Below the pieces are notes generated by a model. It saw only the letters and a list, made by a program, of their open reading frames with translations. It was not told the origin of the DNA and ran no database searches. Position numbers and translations under genes: made by a program. A stretch of 64,000 nucleotides of DNA from Branchipolynoe longqiensis (Eukaryota > Annelida > Polychaeta > Phyllodocida > Polynoidae), in assembly GCA_030323885.1 (NCBI GenBank), contig CM059192.1, positions 1,185,001 to 1,249,000 of the forward strand, in the 5' to 3' direction. Of this stretch, positions 1-12,137 are shown one piece after another; the first letter of the stretch is position 1; each line of letters opens with the position of its first letter.

Positions 1-117
1 CCGTCGCCTATGGGGGCGGCCATTTGAGGCAACAAACTGCCTTTACCGTTCAGACTAGCGTGACGTCAGTTCCACCTCCGAGGCACCTCCGAGACGGACC
101 CTGAACGCGGCCCAGAT
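1..117 (-). mobile_element. MITE with CTGGGCCGC ends, partial copy A
   Basis: Positions 1-70 match the reverse complement of about 57830-57897, and 85-117 match the end near 58013-58042. The copy is cut by the window start. Confidence 0.6.
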
Positions 118-128
118 GTTGTCCTGCA

Positions 129-188
129 GCCAAGCAGCGTGCGCACTGACCTAAATACTTGTGCTGACGTCATATGAAATTGGTCAAT
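129..188 (+). repeat. Dispersed repeat, copy 1
   Basis: The stretch from CAGCCAAGCAGC to GTCATATGAAATTGGTC recurs with few changes at 21383-21443. Confidence 0.6.
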
Positions 189-329
189 AGAAACCCATTT
201 CCGGTCCCAGTCGAATAGGAATTTGTAAAGAAATATTTTGATGTGTATAGAAAGGCCTAGTCGAATACCTCCATTGTCTTCATTCCAACCAGGGTATATT
301 TCAATTAGGTAATTCCACATCACGTGGTC

Positions 330-486
330 ATCGCGAGTTTTAGAAAGCTTGCCGAAATTTTGGGCGTTTTTTCAGCTCAAATAGCTTCGTACTAATAATT
401 AGCAGGTTATAATGATCAATTTGATATATTTATCTTTAAACAAAAAATACAAAATTCAAACGCTATGGGACTATGCAACTTTAAAT
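330..486 (+). mobile_element. TTAA-type MITE, right half
   Basis: It ends with the family terminus GGACTATGCAACTTTAA. Only the right half is present. Confidence 0.55.
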
Positions 487-654
487 GAATGCGCAATATA
501 AAACGGGAGCGCATTGTGGCTAGGTGTTGCACCTAGTCTCAGACGCGTACACTAGCGCACTGGCACTTCCCCAACACCTCAGTGCGCATGAGCATCCACG
601 GTGGTTGCACGCCGACTTGGCACTCACATTCGAGTCGTACCTAGCGGTTAGTTA

Positions 655-672
655 GGGGGGGGGGGGGGGGGT
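655..672 (+). repeat. Poly-G run
   Basis: An 18-bp G homopolymer. The surrounding 540-700 shows nothing else recognisable. Confidence 0.8.
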
Positions 673-703
673 GTAGTACACGGGCGAACAACAACGTAGT
701 GTA

Positions 704-1058
704 AAACAGCGCGAAAATAGCTTTAGTATGGAACAGCAAGTAGAATGCCTGCCTCCAGTGTCAAATGGTTACTTATATCGGCACAGACTTGGTGAAATGG
801 GAGAGAATGCAAAAAGACAAGATGGCGGCCACAGAACGCCATCGATTTCACTTTTAAATCTTATTAAACTAGATATTATATTATATTATATTTTTCAACT
901 CAAAGGTAGCGGGCTATCAATAAGACATGTAAAGAATAATTGTTGCTTCTTAGATTGTGAAATTAGGCTCAATTCATTAACCCGCTTTTTCAACCGTTTT
1001 TATATAGGGTTGGTATTCACCCGTGTACTGCGAGTACCGGGTGAATCCTCTATCTAGG
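704..1058 (+). mobile_element. TAGATAAA-type MITE, truncated copy
   Basis: This is the reverse complement of the complete copy at 13931-14327, missing its outer left end. It ends with TTTATATAGGGTTGGTATTC and a hairpin-like GTACTGCGAGTAC. The 109-residue ORF at 728 lies wholly inside the element and is not supported as a gene. Confidence 0.75.
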
Positions 1059-1290
1059 GTGGGGAAGGCACATTTGTAGGATTCTTACCACACAAGCCTT
1101 CTAATGGAGATGTTTTGAAATTATTGTAGCAAAATATGTTTTGAAATTATTGTAGCAAATATTTTGCAAGATATAAAATACCACTATATGTGCATGTATT
1201 AAACCTCACCACCTTCTGGTCAAGTTGAAGCTGCGATCTTGATGGCTGGTTCCCGACATTGGTATATCTGCTCCAGTGCTAGCCAACAGC

Positions 1291-1624
1291 TTAAAGTTGC
1301 ATAATCGAAGGTTTTGTGTTTCAGAAATGTTCCGAGATAAATACATTAGGTTGATGTTATACTGTACCTTACTTTAGCTTGAAGTAACTTATTTTGAGTG
1401 GCTAGCTTTTGAGATATTTGAAGTGCAACCATTCAAAATTAATTATCGCAAGCACGGCAAAACTGACACTAGAATTCTGCAGTAACATGATCTATTCAAT
1501 TGCCTCAATATTCCATTATGTGTGGTGACAAATGCTTTAAAAAGTAAATCAGTATCTAAGCTAGATATGTAGAATCAAATTTAGATGAAAATTTGATGAC
1601 TTCATCAGACTATGCAGCTTTAAA
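1291..1624 (-). mobile_element. TTAA-type MITE, about 334 bp
   Basis: It is bounded by TTAAAGTTGCATA and TATGCAGCTTTAA. Terminal inverted repeats begin and end in TTAA, as for piggyBac-type target duplications. No coding capacity. Confidence 0.75.
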
Positions 1625-1929
1625 GTGTGATGAAAGTTTTAAGTTCTCTGAACAAAAGAAACTAATATAATATATAAATAAATTGTTGTTTAACACAATT
1701 AGATACTGACGGTGTAAGGCGCTTGATGTATCAGCGGGAATTCTAAGACAATTGTCGTTTTAATGCACTTGCCACAAATTATGCACGATGTCACTAAATT
1801 ATCTCACAGGCCAATTTGTGACGAGTATGATGCTACCCACGAGTAATAACTTGTTTTCGCCGATGTGGTCAGCCTTGTTTTATCACTTTCAGTTATGTAG
1901 CTACCTACAGCATGCATTCTCTGTAATCA

Positions 1930-2137
1930 TTCAAGCTGCATAGTTTGATGAAATATCAAATTTTCAAAACCAAACTAATTATCTATATTTGCTTTTACAT
2001 AGCTAACTTAGATACTGGTGCAGTTATTAATCATTTGTTTCATCATAGAAGGCAATACGCAGTCAATTTAACAGAAACTTACTGCAGAAGTCCATGGCGT
2101 CTATTTTGGCAAGCTTGCGCGTAATAAGTTTAAAGTT
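1930..2137 (+). mobile_element. TTAA-type MITE, 5' part
   Basis: It matches the left half of the family (CTGCATAGTTTGATG, then GATATTTCA-type sequence on the other strand) and breaks off before the right terminus. Confidence 0.55.
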
Positions 2138-2216
2138 ACCAAGTTATACAAGTCAGAAAAGGATCATAACTTTCCATGAGGAACTAACAGCCAGAAAGTT
2201 AGAATCTAAGAATACT

Positions 2217-2283
2217 CATCATCATGCTTTCATTACTTGACTGTCGCTCTCTATTTAGCTCTCTGCTGTCAGTCGTAATGCAA
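2217..2283 (-). mobile_element. LINE-1-type (this window) 3' tail fragment
   Basis: ATCATCATGCTTTCATTACT and the following bases match, in reverse, the 3' end of the LINE copies at 35341-35494 and 45262-45972. Rearranged and very short. Confidence 0.5.
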
Positions 2284-2428
2284 AGAATACTATTGTAGAA
2301 TATTTAGATTAAGGGTACTCATTTACGATTTTGATCCGGAAAATTGACAATTGTCTAAAATTTAAAATCCTAGCCTTGTCTTACAGTACACATGTCAACC
2401 AAACAAGTTTTAATTTACATATCTCAGG

Positions 2429-2434
2429 TTTATT
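2429..2434 (-). terminator. Candidate actin polyadenylation signal
   Basis: TTTATT on plus is AATAAA on minus, about 410 nt after the actin stop codon. I see no other exact AATAAA between it and the stop. The implied 3' UTR would include a MITE-derived fragment at 2628-2672. Confidence 0.5.
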
Positions 2435-2627
2435 TTGTTCTTGCATTTGTATTTACAACGTTTTTTATGCAACGTTGAACTTTGTACAAAAAGGTCCGTC
2501 AGGTGTATGTTATATACAAAAATAAATATGATAATACTCATTCAGTCATCATGAAATGAACCCCAATGAACAAATGAATATGATACACTTGTAAATGAAA
2601 GAATTGTCCCCTCGGATAATCAAATGC

Positions 2628-2672
2628 CATCAATGAGGCGCCACCTCGGAGAGCACCTCCATTGGCCCAGAT
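2628..2672 (+). mobile_element. MITE with CTGGGCCGC ends, fragment in actin 3' UTR
   Basis: It resembles the terminal motif at 85-117 (CACCTC, GGCCCAGATG). It lies between the actin stop codon and the candidate polyadenylation signal, so would be transcribed. Confidence 0.4.
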
Positions 2673-2842
2673 GTTTCAGTTCTTTGGTCACAGCTTCACG
2701 GTCACAGTAGGGACCAGTCAAACCCACATTCTGGGGGAAATGTGCATGCGAACCTGTCCATCACTAATATGGGCATGCCCGCATGCTAGAATAGGAACAC
2801 ACATACATTAAGGAGGTCATATTACAAATGGCCTAGGTCAGC

Positions 2843-4881
<2,039 letters not shown>

Positions 4882-5191
4882 TTAGTCTGGAATTAAACAA
4901 AAAATTGTTCAATTAATTAAATTGCATGACCATGAGAAAGTTGATAACAAATACCATCATAAATTGCCTTGGTTCATTTATTTGTTTTACACCATGTCGG
5001 CAGCATAGGTTGCAGTAAGCTTCCAAGATTCACATGAAATAAATAGATTATGTTCCGCATGCACTAAATACTACCATCTATGGTATAGGTAACTAAAATG
5101 AGTCGAAACTTAGGTTACTATCATATTTCCCATTTGTCCGAGTTATTAAAACTTTGAATAAAATTAACAAGTGACAAAAAAAATAATATGT

Positions 5192-6326
5192 ATATGGGTC
5201 ACTCTCGAAAACTGGCCAGAAGTCCATGGAGAGTTAAAATTTAATATTTACTTTTTTTTACATTTTTTGGTTGCAAATGAAAGCTAGAAATTTCCTTTAC
5301 ATCTATGTAAAATATAAATTGATGAGATAAAAAATAAAAGGTGTAGTCCATGAATAAGATATCTCTTATGGCAGTATAACATGTGTGTCACAAGTGTAAC
5401 ACATGTTTAGGACACCACACAGTCTGCTTAATAAATATCATACTTAGAAGCATATTAATCATGGCATAATATACAGAAATATCTAGTGCTTATATTGCAG
5501 GGATGAAAGTGGTGTCTGGCAAAAATCGCGGAAATCAAACTCAGATTATTACACCGATGACGAATTTCCGCGATAAAGCGGATTTCACCCATTGACTTAG
5601 AGCACTGTCAGGGAATCGCAGAAAAATACCGGAAGTTGGGTTTCAACTACCCTTGTTGTGACCGTATTATCGCCCATACCGAACACTTTCTTGCTTGGGT
5701 TTTATGTTCTAGCAACATCTAGGGTCATATCAGAATGGGATTCGAACAAATCAATTGTCAGAGACATCCTGATTCTTGGCATTTTGTTTAACATTAATCG
5801 GTAGATATTAAAAATCGCGGAGATCTTTCATCCCTGATATTAATAAATAAAAAAAAGTAATTCCCAGCCATGCTTTATTCACTGAATAATTAGTGTACAA
5901 TATTTGTGTGGCATCCAGACACCACGGTTACACGTGTGACGGAAATTTGTAATGTTATTTCTGAAGACATTAACAAATTTTTTTTTTAATTTAAGCATGC
6001 ATACAAGTTAATAAATACTTCCTCTTTGATTTGGGAACTGTTTTGTTTGATATATCAATGCAATACAAGATGTTAATAAGGATTCAACCACGTCCCATAT
6101 GTCATGTTACAAATGGCTGACTGTAAAATGGGTTTTTTTGGTACAAAAACAGTTCATAACTAAAAAGACCAAAGTTGCACACAGTTTTATTTTATTTCCC
6201 TTATTTCTTTCATCAAATCTGAACATGAATATGAAAAGTATAAGGAAAAAAATAAGTAGGAAGGTTTTTATTGATGTTTTAAAATCCCATCTCATGCTGA
6301 CCAGTTTTCAGGAGAGTGACCCATAT
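5192..6326. mobile_element. Transposon with ATATGGGTCACTCTC ends, 1.13 kb
   Basis: The left end reads ATATGGGTCACTCTCGAAAA and the right end is its near reverse complement (GAGAGTGACCCATAT), giving inverted repeats of about 27 bp flanked by TA. No transposase-like frame is visible. A hAT-like MITE is nested inside. A related element is at 42241-43148. Confidence 0.7.
5498..5836. mobile_element. hAT-like MITE, 339 bp
   Basis: Its ends are CAGGGATGAAAG and CTTTCATCCCTG, a form seen in hAT superfamily elements. Subterminal AAAAATCGCGGA is also inverted. The 8-bp target duplication is degenerate. It carries a SINE-1 tail at about 5697-5743. Confidence 0.7.
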
Positions 6327-6780
6327 CGAAAGAAATTTCACACTAATTTAGGTAGATAAGCTAAAATTTCGAAACAGTATAAATTTAAGCTCTTTCAACA
6401 GATCTTGCCGAGACAAACTCAAATCTGTTGTAATTTTGAAAACATCTTAAGAGGGGAGAAAGTCATTGCATTTCTAATGTCGGCTTAATTGTTCAATTTA
6501 GTCCTGCTTCACCATTATAATAAACTGACCTTTGCCACATTGTCACACCTTTCTATGCTCAAAGTATTTTGATTTTGGTATTTTAATGTATATTTTCGGT
6601 GAGATTAGTTCATGTTCTTTACAGTGATATAACATTCGTGAGAATATTCATATGCGAAAGTACTTTAATCAAGGCCGGAATGTTGAAAATGCAGGAACAG
6701 TTTACTAGAGCGTAGACATGGTGACCGATGCGCCCCTATCGGTATCTGACATGCCCAGCTAATTCTCAACTATATCAGCA

Positions 6781-7805
6781 CTTAAAGTTGCATAGTCCGT
6801 AATTTTTCTGAAATAAATATATTAGATCGATCATTAGCATCTACTTTAGATTAGTTTTAAGCTACTTTTAGTTTAAATGGTAAACTTTTGAGATATATGT
6901 ATGTGTCCGGGTTAGCGGTCGTAACCCATCGTTGTGCGGATTTCCCGGCGAAAACTGTGTATGTATGTGTCGGGGTTAAACTAACTCGGCGAGTGTAAAG
7001 TCGCCTGCACTAACCCCATGCGAAAGGAGGGTTAAAGGTGGGGTTAGGCACCGATTATGCCCAAATCTATTCAATGCGACCATATTTAACAGAATTAGAT
7101 ACGCAATAAGTGAAACTTTATCAATTTAACCCTAAATTCAAACCATTATTAAGGCTACCGCCGCATTGGCGGCGATATTAATAGTTATATTTTCAAATCG
7201 ACGAACGTACAGTAAACAAACCGCCGCCGCCAGTATGGAAAGCGACGTCGATTTGTTTACTTCACGTTCGTCGATTCGAAAATATAAATATTAATATCGC
7301 CGCCAATGCGGCGGTAGCCTTAATAACGCTTCGAATTTAGGGTTAAATTGATCAAATTCACTTATTGCGTATGTAATTCTGTTAAATATGATAGCATTTA
7401 ATATATTTGAGCCTAATATATGGCTACAAACGCAGAGGGATTTCCCAAATCTATAAATAACTGAAACATTAGCTAACCCACGCGCGCTTTGGACTCATAC
7501 ATCCCCCCTGACACATTTGGAACCCCGGGGTTAGCTAACCCGGGACCCGCCTTTAACCCTGGTACGGTTAAAAATTGGCTCATACATGGAAAATTAGTTT
7601 CGGCAAGCTTGCCAAAAGTCGGACACCATAGACTTCGGCAGTTACAGGTTCTAAAACTTCTATTAAATTGACTGAGTATTCCCTTCAATGCAGAAATAAA
7701 TGCTTAATAATTGCATCAGTATCTAAGTTAGATCTGTAAAATCAAATCTAGGTAATTATTTTGGTTTTGAAAATTTGATATTTCATCAGACTATGCAGCT
7801 TTAAA
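6781..7805 (-). mobile_element. TTAA-type MITE split by a foldback element
   Basis: The two halves (6781-6902 and about 7586-7805) join into one family member. The interruption is the foldback element at 6903-7585. Termini are CTTAAAGTTGCATAGTCC and GACTATGCAGCTTTAA. Confidence 0.75.
6903..7585 (+). mobile_element. Foldback element, copy 1
   Basis: A long imperfect palindrome (about 7059-7411) has arms of about 150 bp around a short spacer. Each arm contains CCGCCGCATTGGCGGCGATA. Outside it lie TAACCC-rich arms. The same element recurs in opposite orientation at 32735-33477. Confidence 0.75.
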
Positions 7806-7969
7806 AACCTATCCATTTAGGCGCCCCATTATTCACTTCGGAATGAACCCAACGATGGCGTATCGCAAACGGATCATTCATTGAACAAAGGTGAATGAAG
7901 CTCATGTTGAAGTCTGCATCTCATTACAGGAAACGCGAGTCACTATGAATCATACCAGTTATAACCCCC

Positions 7970-8036
7970 CCCCCCCCCCCCACCCCCCACTCGTTACAAC
8001 GCCCCCACCTACCACCCCCCCCCCCCCCCCCCCCCG
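7970..8036 (+). repeat. Poly-C tracts
   Basis: Two C homopolymer runs of 16-20 bp are separated by a short C-rich spacer in actin intron 1. Confidence 0.85.
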
Positions 8037-8255
8037 ACACCATACTCGCGCGACAAAAAACGGCCCAGAACCTACTCGAGCCACCAAGTTCGCCGTGACA
8101 TTTAAAAACTGGGGAGTGGCATTTGACGAGGTTACGTCACAATGGAAATTACACTCCACCACCACGGCGCTTTTCAAACAATCTGGGAAAGAAATAAAGA
8201 CAACAACAAAAAAGGAACCCAAGCCCGTTGATGACTAATATCGTATCTACAATTT

Positions 8256-8265
8256 CCTTATATGG
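8256..8265. promoter_or_regulatory. Intronic CArG box 1 (actin intron 1)
   Basis: CCTTATATGG sits inside the predicted first intron, about 0.9 kb downstream of the start site. Vertebrate beta-actin genes also carry a conserved first-intron CArG element. The stretch 8256-8354 with an inverted CCAAT near 8308 could instead be a second promoter. Confidence 0.6.
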
Positions 8266-8344
8266 TAGTCACATGGGGTGCGGGGCGTTCCACTTTGCTG
8301 GGCGCTGATTGGCTAAGGACATTGCCGGTTAGAACCGCCATGTG

Positions 8345-8354
8345 CCAAATAAGG
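8345..8354. promoter_or_regulatory. Intronic CArG box 2 (actin intron 1)
   Basis: CCAAATAAGG is an exact CArG match 80 bp from the previous one. The two bracket an inverted CCAAT (ATTGG on plus), suggesting a compact enhancer or alternative promoter. Confidence 0.6.
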
Positions 8355-9117
8355 AAACCGGCTACTTGGCCCCATTTGCAAGATTAGAAAAGGTTAAAAC
8401 ACCGCCCTTCCAGGCTCCAGCAACCTTATCTCAGCTGGGTGGGATCGGCACCGTTTTGATGAGTACTTCACTCCTCACTGCGAGTAGGCATTCAACAATG
8501 TCTCATTTAAATTAAGTAACCTTGATGCCAAGACCGTAATAGAAATACCACAAACACGCCCGCAATGTCTCAAGTCTGGCGTGGGAGGTTGGCAGTGGCA
8601 GCGTACGAAAGCACCAGAAGCTACTGCCGCTTGTTCTGCGAATAAAATGCCAACTTTGCAATCTGACAAAGGCAAAATAATTTCGCCGCAATAAATGATC
8701 CAAGCGGCCGTCGGTCTGTCTTAGTCAGTTAGTGGCTAGTTAAAGCCGCCATCTAGCATTCCAAGTCCGTAGATCCCACAATGTAGAACTCTTTTTTTTC
8801 CCTTCAAATAAATTAAAGGAGTTTTCCTATGCCTAAAACTGAAGAAATCACCGGCAGGCTTCAGGAAGGGACAAAGAAGGATATTCCAACTGCGGATGTC
8901 CCGGGTTGCCGCTGCCCGCGCTGCTAATTTGGGTTCCCGGCTGGCGGAGGCCCCAAGTCCCGGCGACGTCAACACATTTCAGGCGAGTAAATAAAAGCCC
9001 CAAAACCAGTGACCGTCAAAACCCGCTGGTGTGGAACGGAACCTGTGACGGCCCCGGAAGAGGGCCGTGGGAAGAGGCGGGTCTAAGCTTGTGTGGAATG
9101 GTGGAATTGTGACTTAC

Positions 9118-9166
9118 CTACGAGGAGTACAAGGAGAGTTTCTCGGCTAGGCTTCCAGTTGCGACT
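9118..9166 (-). other. Predicted noncoding first exon of the actin gene
   Basis: On the minus strand a strong donor (CGTAG then GTAAGTC) lies at 9117-9116. About 49 bp upstream is an initiator-like TCAGTC centred on 9166, exactly 30 bp downstream of a TATAAG element. Splicing this exon to the acceptor at 4887-4888 would add 4886-4864 as the rest of the 5' leader and remove a first intron of about 4.2 kb. A 5'-UTR intron is usual in animal actin genes. The exon is inferred from signals only; no transcript was available. Confidence 0.7.
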
Positions 9167-9190
9167 GAGTGCTTGGACAGCCGGCGCGCA

Positions 9191-9197
9191 CTTATAC
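9191..9197 (-). promoter_or_regulatory. TATA box of the actin promoter
   Basis: The minus strand reads GTATAAG here. The T of TATA falls at 9196, 30 bp upstream of the initiator-like TCAGTC at about 9166, the standard TATA to start-site distance. CArG boxes lie just upstream. Confidence 0.7.
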
Positions 9198-9221
9198 CCA
9201 CCGCCGACCTCGCGTATTTTA

Positions 9222-9231
9222 CCTTATATGG
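9222..9231. promoter_or_regulatory. CArG box (SRF site), proximal
   Basis: CCTTATATGG matches CC(A/T)6GG exactly. It lies about 56-65 bp upstream of the predicted actin start site. Serum response factor sites in this position drive actin genes across animals. Confidence 0.8.
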
Positions 9232-9307
9232 TCATACGGCAGCGCCGTCCTGTTTGATACATGCCTAATGAATATGCAGCAGCGCCGTCACGTGACCCGC
9301 CAGCGCG

Positions 9308-9317
9308 CCTTATTTGG
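9308..9317. promoter_or_regulatory. CArG box (SRF site), distal
   Basis: CCTTATTTGG is a second exact CArG match, about 142-151 bp upstream of the predicted start. A CACGTG E-box lies between the two promoter CArG boxes near 9290. Confidence 0.75.
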
Positions 9318-9699
9318 GCCGTCACCTTCTGGGAACGGCGGGTCCAACCGCAAAACACAGCCGGGCGGCGTTCGATGCTGGCGGTCCCGGCTGGTTTAGT
9401 CAACTCAGGCGGTCAGCGGCCATGGCCAGGACTGGGGGTTTGGGTCGGGCTGGGCCAGAGGTGAGCGAGGCCTAACGGCATGCACTGCAGCTGGCAACGG
9501 GTCAGTGAGGCGCAGATACAACCCAAGCAGCGGGTACAATCGAAGAAACAGCGCAATTCTGTTAGTTTGGGTGCAAACTCGGCCGTGTTTCGGTTAGGGT
9601 GGGGATTGCCAAAGGCGGTGGTTGCGGTTGCCATAGTTGGGTTGTCGAACGCACGGCTTTATCGGGGCGTGCACCAGTGTCGGTGTGTGTGGACGAGAG

Positions 9700-9745
9700 G
9701 GTGTGTGTGTGTGTGTGAGGGGACTGGGGCGGGGGGGGAGTGAGG
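9700..9745 (+). repeat. GT/G-rich simple repeat upstream of actin
   Basis: A TG microsatellite is followed by G-rich sequence. Apart from it I see nothing in 9330-10550 beyond GC-rich promoter-flanking DNA, and no supported gene. Confidence 0.6.
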
Positions 9746-10554
9746 GATGGGGCACACAAACACACATGTGTCGGCGATATGTGCCCTCATGTGTGACTGA
9801 CATTAGTGGTGTGTACGGGTTAAACACAAATCTCCCACTTCCTTCCGACGTGGGACAGTCCCTTGCCGGGCTGTGTGGCGGTGCTGCCGGCTTGTGGGGC
9901 TCGGGGTGGGGAGGGGGTGACAGTGACAGTGACAGCTCGCCGCCTTGTCAGTCACAACCAGCCCAGAAACCACACCTGACGTGCCACCCAATGCCCGCCT
10001 GTAAGTTGTATCGCAATCTATCTACACCCAGATATAAATAAAAAAACGAACCACTATGATACCAGTATATTTCCTTTTTTTTAAACGCCAACTGATATTA
10101 ACCCGATATGGGATCGGGCACTGTTGGTTCTGGTGCAGTAGAATACTACCAGAGTCGGGGTCGATGCGCATTAGGTACTCAAACCCCAATATTAATGAAA
10201 CGCACCGTTTATTAGAGCTTTCAAAGCTTGCACATTTTGACGAATAGAACTTAACATTTCAACCTATAGCTAAGCAGGAGATAACATCAACGTGGCGCCG
10301 TGGTGCCTTGTTCAAAGTCACGTGGGCAGGCATTTGGTGAATGTAGTTATGACACACAAAGAGAACCGCTGGCTCCTGGTAGGCAATCTATTTAATTATA
10401 TCTATTTGTTATTCATGGTGGAATGCATCGCAACATGAAGCGGCCTGTCCTGGTCCGTGAGCTTCAAGTCGGGTTCGAAACCTACAACGTTGTGTTTAAT
10501 AAACCTTTAAATTTAATATACACTCGAGTGTATAGCTTGGTCTGAGACGATTGG

Positions 10555-10604
10555 TTGGTTGTTGGAGTTTTACGTCCTGGCAACAGAAGGTCATATCAGG
10601 ACGG
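10555..10604 (-). mobile_element. SINE-1 tail, extremely 5'-truncated
   Basis: It reads TTTTACGTCCTGGCAACA then GGTCATATCAGGACGGG, the reverse of the SINE-1 3' end, with no SINE body. Confidence 0.65.
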
Positions 10605-10982
10605 GATCTGAGAGGAGGGCTAGCTTCGTGTACATGTGTATATTGACCGAGGCAAAGCCGATTTTTACAGCTATTCCCGGCACCTTAGGGACTCAAACAC
10701 CATATTTGGGGGATCAAATGCTGTTTGAATGAATATCGCCATAGATACCGTGTTATCAGCACTATTTGGGCTTTTAATAATGCAACTTGACTATTTATTG
10801 TGTCTATTTGATTGGGTGTCACATGGTCGATGATGCATGCAGCAGTTTATCATAACATTGTGTCTAATGTTTACATAGCCGACATGCAATAGTTTGTGAT
10901 TAAGGTTTGTTGATTTATTACGATCGTTGTTTGAACAATGCACAGGGATGTACTATCCGTGAACTATATAACATGACATCAG

Positions 10983-11532
10983 TAATGGTGCTGTCACATT
11001 ACGTTTCTCGCCAATGCGCGTCGACGTGTGTCACTTTTTGGCGAAACGTTGGGACACATCAGGAAGCGTTACGTGCACGTTAGGCGCGCGTTGGTACACG
11101 TTGATGGACAGCGAGGATCGGCGGCACGCGTCATGACATGTCAAAAGTTTTGTGCTTGCCAACGTGTGGTTGCCAACGTTATGGCTATGTTAGGGGCGCG
11201 TCGAAATACGTTAAACACGCTGGAAGATCGTTATGCGAACAGTAGGCAGACGCCGCTCAGGCGTGAGGCTCGTTCCCACACGTTGCGCCAAACTGGTGCA
11301 TTGTTGTTTGATGTCCTAGCAACATCTAAGGTCATATCAGGATGGCAGGGCGCGCCAAACCTTTTTGGTTTTTTTCCTCACGCGTCGATATACGTTACCA
11401 CAATGTCGGCCGCACGCTACCAACATGTTGCACTGACGTCAAACTTTTTCCCACTGCACCGAAAAGTTTCTCGACTTTTTGGCGCGTTGGTGGCACGCCG
11501 GCGAGATATGTCGTAGTGTGACAGGGGCATTA
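10983..11532 (+). mobile_element. GTCACATTAC-type MITE, copy 1 (550 bp)
   Basis: The inverted termini are TGGTGCTGTCACATTACG and the reverse of TAGTGTGACAGGGGCA. The interior is rich in degenerate ACGTT/GCGCGTT words. A SINE-1 tail is embedded at 11301-11345. The 162-residue ORF inside is not supported as a gene. Related copies: 32168-32692 and 48915-49457. Confidence 0.75.
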
Positions 11533-11605
11533 GTGCATCAAATTACCACAACAAGTTGTGCATATTCTTAATTTGGTTTAGATGATGGCCGTTTTTTTCT
11601 TCTTT

Positions 11606-11665
11606 TTTCTTGAAGATTTATACTGCCTATCATGGATAGGTCTGAATAGACTTGTTTTCACCATT
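11606..11665 (-). repeat. Hairpin-bearing LINE-tail-like repeat
   Basis: Its reverse complement matches 56194-56250, including GAAAACAAG followed by an inverted repeat. See the hairpin finding. Confidence 0.55.
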
Positions 11666-11722
11666 AGACAGTTTGTCGATAGAAAGCCTGAGCCTCCACT
11701 TTTACCGACCCAAGGAATTTTT

Positions 11723-11922
11723 ACCCTCCAACACCACATAGACATGGTATGAGAGCAACTGGCCTTTGATGACGCTGTAAGTTATACACAGTGGTGGAAA
11801 TCCAAATTGCCAGAGGTAGGCCATGGGGAATCAAACCACTGACCTTCAGATTAGGAATCCGATCTAGAAAAAAGTCAGACCCTCTAACCACTTCGCCACA
11901 GAGAACATGGTCATGGTTGAGT
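11723..11922 (-). mobile_element. SINE-2 (tRNA-derived), minus copy
   Basis: On minus, CTCTGTGGCGAAGTGGTTAG gives a pol III A-box-like start and GTGGTTTGATTCC a B-box. The body matches the plus copy at 33890-34095. Confidence 0.65.
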
Positions 11923-11955
11923 TTATCATCCATTGTACATTAAAACAGGACACAT

Positions 11956-12137
11956 GTTCAATAGTCCAATGCAAGCATCAAATTACAAAACCAAAACTTT
12001 TTTTCTAGATTTGATTCTACATATCCAACTTAGATAGTGATGCGTGTATTAAACATTTGTTGCTGCGTAGAAGGGAACAAACAAAGTCAATTTAATAGAA
12101 CCTGTTACTGAAGTCTGTAGTGTCAGAGCCATGATTA
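11956..12137 (+). repeat. Direct repeat, left copy (182 bp)
   Basis: This segment recurs almost unchanged at 13267-13447 on the far side of a LINE. It belongs to a TTAA-type MITE relative that is single-copy at 21735-21925. Confidence 0.85.

Noticed and set aside
10700..10709. Fifth CArG box (CCATATTTGG)
   Set aside because: It is 1.5 kb upstream of the predicted actin start and isolated; one such match is expected by chance.
11028..11516. 162-codon plus ORF
   Set aside because: Lies wholly inside a MITE built of degenerate ACGTT words; no protein-like features.
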